Source: Maribacter antarcticus DSM 21422
GTDB lineage: Bacteria; Bacteroidota; Bacteroidia; Flavobacteriales; Flavobacteriaceae
Direction of reading: 5' to 3'
Assembly: GCF_000621125.1 (NCBI RefSeq)
Contig: NZ_JHZC01000006.1
Location: 289,269-353,268, forward strand
DNA: 64,000 nt
The position numbers were made by a program, and so were the translations under genes. Under the pieces are notes generated by a model that saw nothing but the letters and a program-made list of their open reading frames with translations, ran no database searches and was not told where the DNA came from. Below, one piece after another: positions 62,438-64,000 of this stretch (position 1 is the stretch's first letter; every line of letters begins with the position of its first letter).

Positions 62438-63283
62438 TTAATCTATGAATTTATAAACACTAAAAAATGTTTTTATATATTTTTCTCTCCCATAACACAT
62501 TGAATCAGCACTTTTAATCATTTTCGCATTTATTTCCCAAGCGAAATTGCAATTTTTATCTATTCTTTTTATTCCATTATAAAACACTTTCCCATCTATA
62601 CTAATTCCGTTTTTATCAGTTGCATTTTTTAAAATACAGCAATGCTTATGGTCAAGAGGAATTAATATAACATTATCCTTGTTAAACTGTTCTTTGAATT
62701 TGTGATTAATCAACTCACCATCGGGATTAAGTATTAAAACAGGGTTGTCACTTGTAATAAATTCAGAACTGTCATTTATTTTGACAATTGTTATGGCCTT
62801 ATATTCGTGTGTTTGAATAAAGTTGATGAGTGTATTTCCAATATGACTTGTTTTATAATCTTCTTTTATTAAATCGATTCTGTCTTGAAAATTTTCAGGA
62901 ACTGATTTAAAGAAATAATTGAATTGTTTTGGTGTTCGACAATGAAGAGATAATAGACACATTAAAATTCTTAATCTATCGTCAAGAGATTCTAATTTAG
63001 AAATTTTTGGATTGATTAATAATTCATAATATTTAGGATAGTAGTTTTCTATTTCTCTAGAGTAAAATATTGACTCAATTACCATTGGTTCAGTTCCTCT
63101 ATCAACTGTATAGAAATGCTCTTTTGTGGTTGCTTTTTTTAGTGATGTAGGTTTTCTTAATTCAATATTTGTTAAACCTTCTTTAGTTACTTTTTTAAAT
63201 TTCCGAAATATATTGCTGCCATCCTCAGAGAAGTTCTTTAAATAGCATTTTGGGACTGTATGTTGGTCTTTTACTTGTTGCAT
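62438..63283 (-). CDS. DUF4238-family protein
   Basis: 281 residues, soluble. N-terminal family signature QHTVPKCYLKNFSEDGSNIF, then a helical region and FITSDNPVLIL near residue 175, also typical of DUF4238. Members occur sporadically in variable regions and are suspected to take part in phage or nucleic-acid conflicts, but no activity is known. Single-gene cassette; start 9 bp from the boundary. Confidence 0.85.
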   Translation of the reverse strand: MQQVKDQHTVPKCYLKNFSEDGSNIFRKFKKVTKEGLTNIELRKPTSLKKATTKEHFYTVDRGTEPMVIESIFYSREIENYYPKYYELLINPKISKLESLDDRLRILMCLLSLHCRTPKQFNYFFKSVPENFQDRIDLIKEDYKTSHIGNTLINFIQTHEYKAITIVKINDSSEFITSDNPVLILNPDGELINHKFKEQFNKDNVILIPLDHKHCCILKNATDKNGISIDGKVFYNGIKRIDKNCNFAWEINAKMIKSADSMCYGREKYIKTFFSVYKFID

Positions 63284-63292
63284 TCAGATATT

Positions 63293-63428
63293 GCAGCTAA
63301 CGGTTAGTATATGAAAAGTAGGCGATTACAAAGCACGAAACTTTCGTTTAAGCACAAAGTTTGATACGAACCAAAACCTTTGATTTTAGTACTAATTCGC
63401 CTATTTTTTATATACATTGTTGTAGGCC
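63293..63428 (-). repeat. attC-like site 48 (class II)
   Basis: 136 bp. Left box GCAGCTAAC, arms GTATATGAAAAGTAGGCGA/TTCGCCTATTTTTTATATAC, right box GTTGTAGGCC (63419-63428), exact partner GGCCTACAAC at 63990-63999. Confidence 0.87.
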
Positions 63429-63434
63429 GTGTAT

Positions 63435-63950
63435 TTATTTTGTGTTAGTTGAATCCTCGGCAACAGGAGTAATAGTTGCAAATTCATTAGAGTATGTTAC
63501 TTTCCACGAATCATCAATCTTTTTAAAAACTAATGTTGCTGCAAATGGATCTATTTTGAACTGCTGCTTGTCTTTAAATGTTGCATGTCCTGTTCCAATA
63601 TAAGTCATAATGACATTCTTTTTGTCAATATATGTAAATAGAATGTTGGTTTCATTGTACTTTTGATGGGCCACTGCACCAAAATATTCTTTATTTGATT
63701 TTATATAACCAGTATAATCAGCAACTACTCCATTGCTAATGGCAATAAATTCAGGACTGTTTAAGTAAGGTTCGGTTGCCTTTTCAAAATTTCCAGCTTC
63801 ACTATTCTCAATAATTTGATTAATTACTACTTCAACCTCCGTTTTAATAGTTGCTTTATCTTGGTCACTTAACACTTCTATTTTTTTTGTATCACACGAT
63901 GCAAGTAATAAAGTTGCTAGAGTCAGGATTGTCAGAGTTAATTTTTTCAT
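63435..63950 (-). CDS. NTF2-like (DUF4440/SnoaL-type) lipoprotein
   Basis: 171 residues. Lipobox LLLASC (Cys19). One alpha+beta domain with IIENSEAGNFEKATEPYLNS, a central YTGYIKSNKEYF and the closing strand SWKVTYSNEFATIT. Same fold class as 17908-18411 but clearly diverged. Binding or enzymatic role unknown. Single-gene cassette with exactly matching 10-bp ends. Confidence 0.8.
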   Translation of the reverse strand: MKKLTLTILTLATLLLASCDTKKIEVLSDQDKATIKTEVEVVINQIIENSEAGNFEKATEPYLNSPEFIAISNGVVADYTGYIKSNKEYFGAVAHQKYNETNILFTYIDKKNVIMTYIGTGHATFKDKQQFKIDPFAATLVFKKIDDSWKVTYSNEFATITPVAEDSTNTK

Positions 63951-63989
63951 TATTGTGAATTTTTATGGTTAATATAAATGGTTTTAAAT

Positions 63990-64000
63990 GGCCTACAACG
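63990..64000 (-). repeat. attC-like site 49, left box only (window edge)
   Basis: GGCCTACAAC then G, the left box closing the last cassette; the site continues beyond the window, so the array does too. Confidence 0.75.

Noticed and set aside
4952..63428. Sites read as ordinary Rho-independent terminators or BIME/REP-type repeats
   Set aside because: They are far longer, lack a terminal T-run after a GC-rich stem, are all in one orientation, and their end boxes match the neighbouring site's box and not their own.
1166..64000. CRISPR array
   Set aside because: Repeats are long, palindromic, variable and separated by whole genes; no short direct repeats with uniform spacers.

Overview
The window is AT-rich chromosomal DNA from a member of the Bacteroidota, most likely a marine or soil Flavobacteriaceae. 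Signs of this are a TAnnTTTG-type promoter, many short-leader lipoproteins, DUF6090, DUF2807, DUF4238 and DUF998 proteins, LytS/LytTR regulators and a class B1 metallo-beta-lactamase-like protein. No rRNA, tRNA or CRISPR array was seen.

Layout. Positions 1-1165 carry an ordinary chromosomal locus: a nickel superoxide dismutase gene (cut by the window edge), a small His-rich membrane protein and a promoter with a twin palindromic operator. From about 1166 to the right edge the window is one long array. Genes, almost all on the minus strand, come in units of one to five, and every unit is separated from the next by an imperfectly palindromic site of about 57-260 bp (most are 135 or 200 bp). I count 48 such sites and the start of a 49th. 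Each site starts on the plus strand with a variable box ending in AAC(G) (the 'left box') and ends with a variable box starting with GTT (the 'right box'). The right box of one site is the reverse complement of the left box of the next site, so both ends of one unit match each other, and this sequence differs from unit to unit. About 20 units match exactly over 9-10 bases and many more with one or two changes. This is the end structure of integron gene cassettes, whose attC R'' and R' boxes pair, and the polarity also fits: site at the gene's 3' end, all sites in one orientation. I read the region as the distal part of a very large sedentary chromosomal integron, or an analogous undescribed cassette system, of Bacteroidota. 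No integrase lies in the window. Given the orientation, it should lie to the right.

Cassette cargo. From left to right: an IS110-family element sitting in the first site; AraC / AhpD-like / broken isochorismatase; DUF998; AraC + DUF885; DoxX (nonsense); lipoprotein serine hydrolase with TPR; DUF4345 (frameshift); NDH-2; SigZ sigma factor with a 37-residue metallothionein-like peptide; membrane serine hydrolase; NTF2-like lipoprotein; DUF6624 + serine hydrolase; sigma/partner + alpha/beta hydrolase; alpha/beta hydrolase with divergent TetR; DUF998; class B1 metallo-beta-lactamase-like lipoprotein; thioesterase; aspartyl protease; unknown secreted protein; broken TraB/GumN; esterase with a convergent-strand LytS/LytTR pair; PD40 + adenylate cyclase; broken P-loop kinase; serine hydrolase; PfkB kinase; DJ-1/PfpI; M20 amidohydrolase; Asp/Glu racemase; DUF2000 + MarR-GNAT; DUF6090; sigma/partner + alpha/beta hydrolase; GNAT; serine hydrolase + DUF2807 + AraC; PagL-like + Crp; a five-gene membrane/Crp operon; metallophosphatase; agmatine-deiminase-like; Xre + DUF2178-like; DUF4238; NTF2-like lipoprotein. 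One cassette of about 585 bp (body about 400 bp, no conserved ORF) occurs seven times, with breakpoints exactly at the AAC cores.

The cargo does not form one pathway. It is a library of self-contained enzymes (five beta-lactamase-fold serine hydrolases, four alpha/beta hydrolases, amidohydrolase, racemase, deiminase, acyltransferases), envelope proteins and small regulators, several of them visibly decaying through frameshifts. That is typical of a stored cassette pool.
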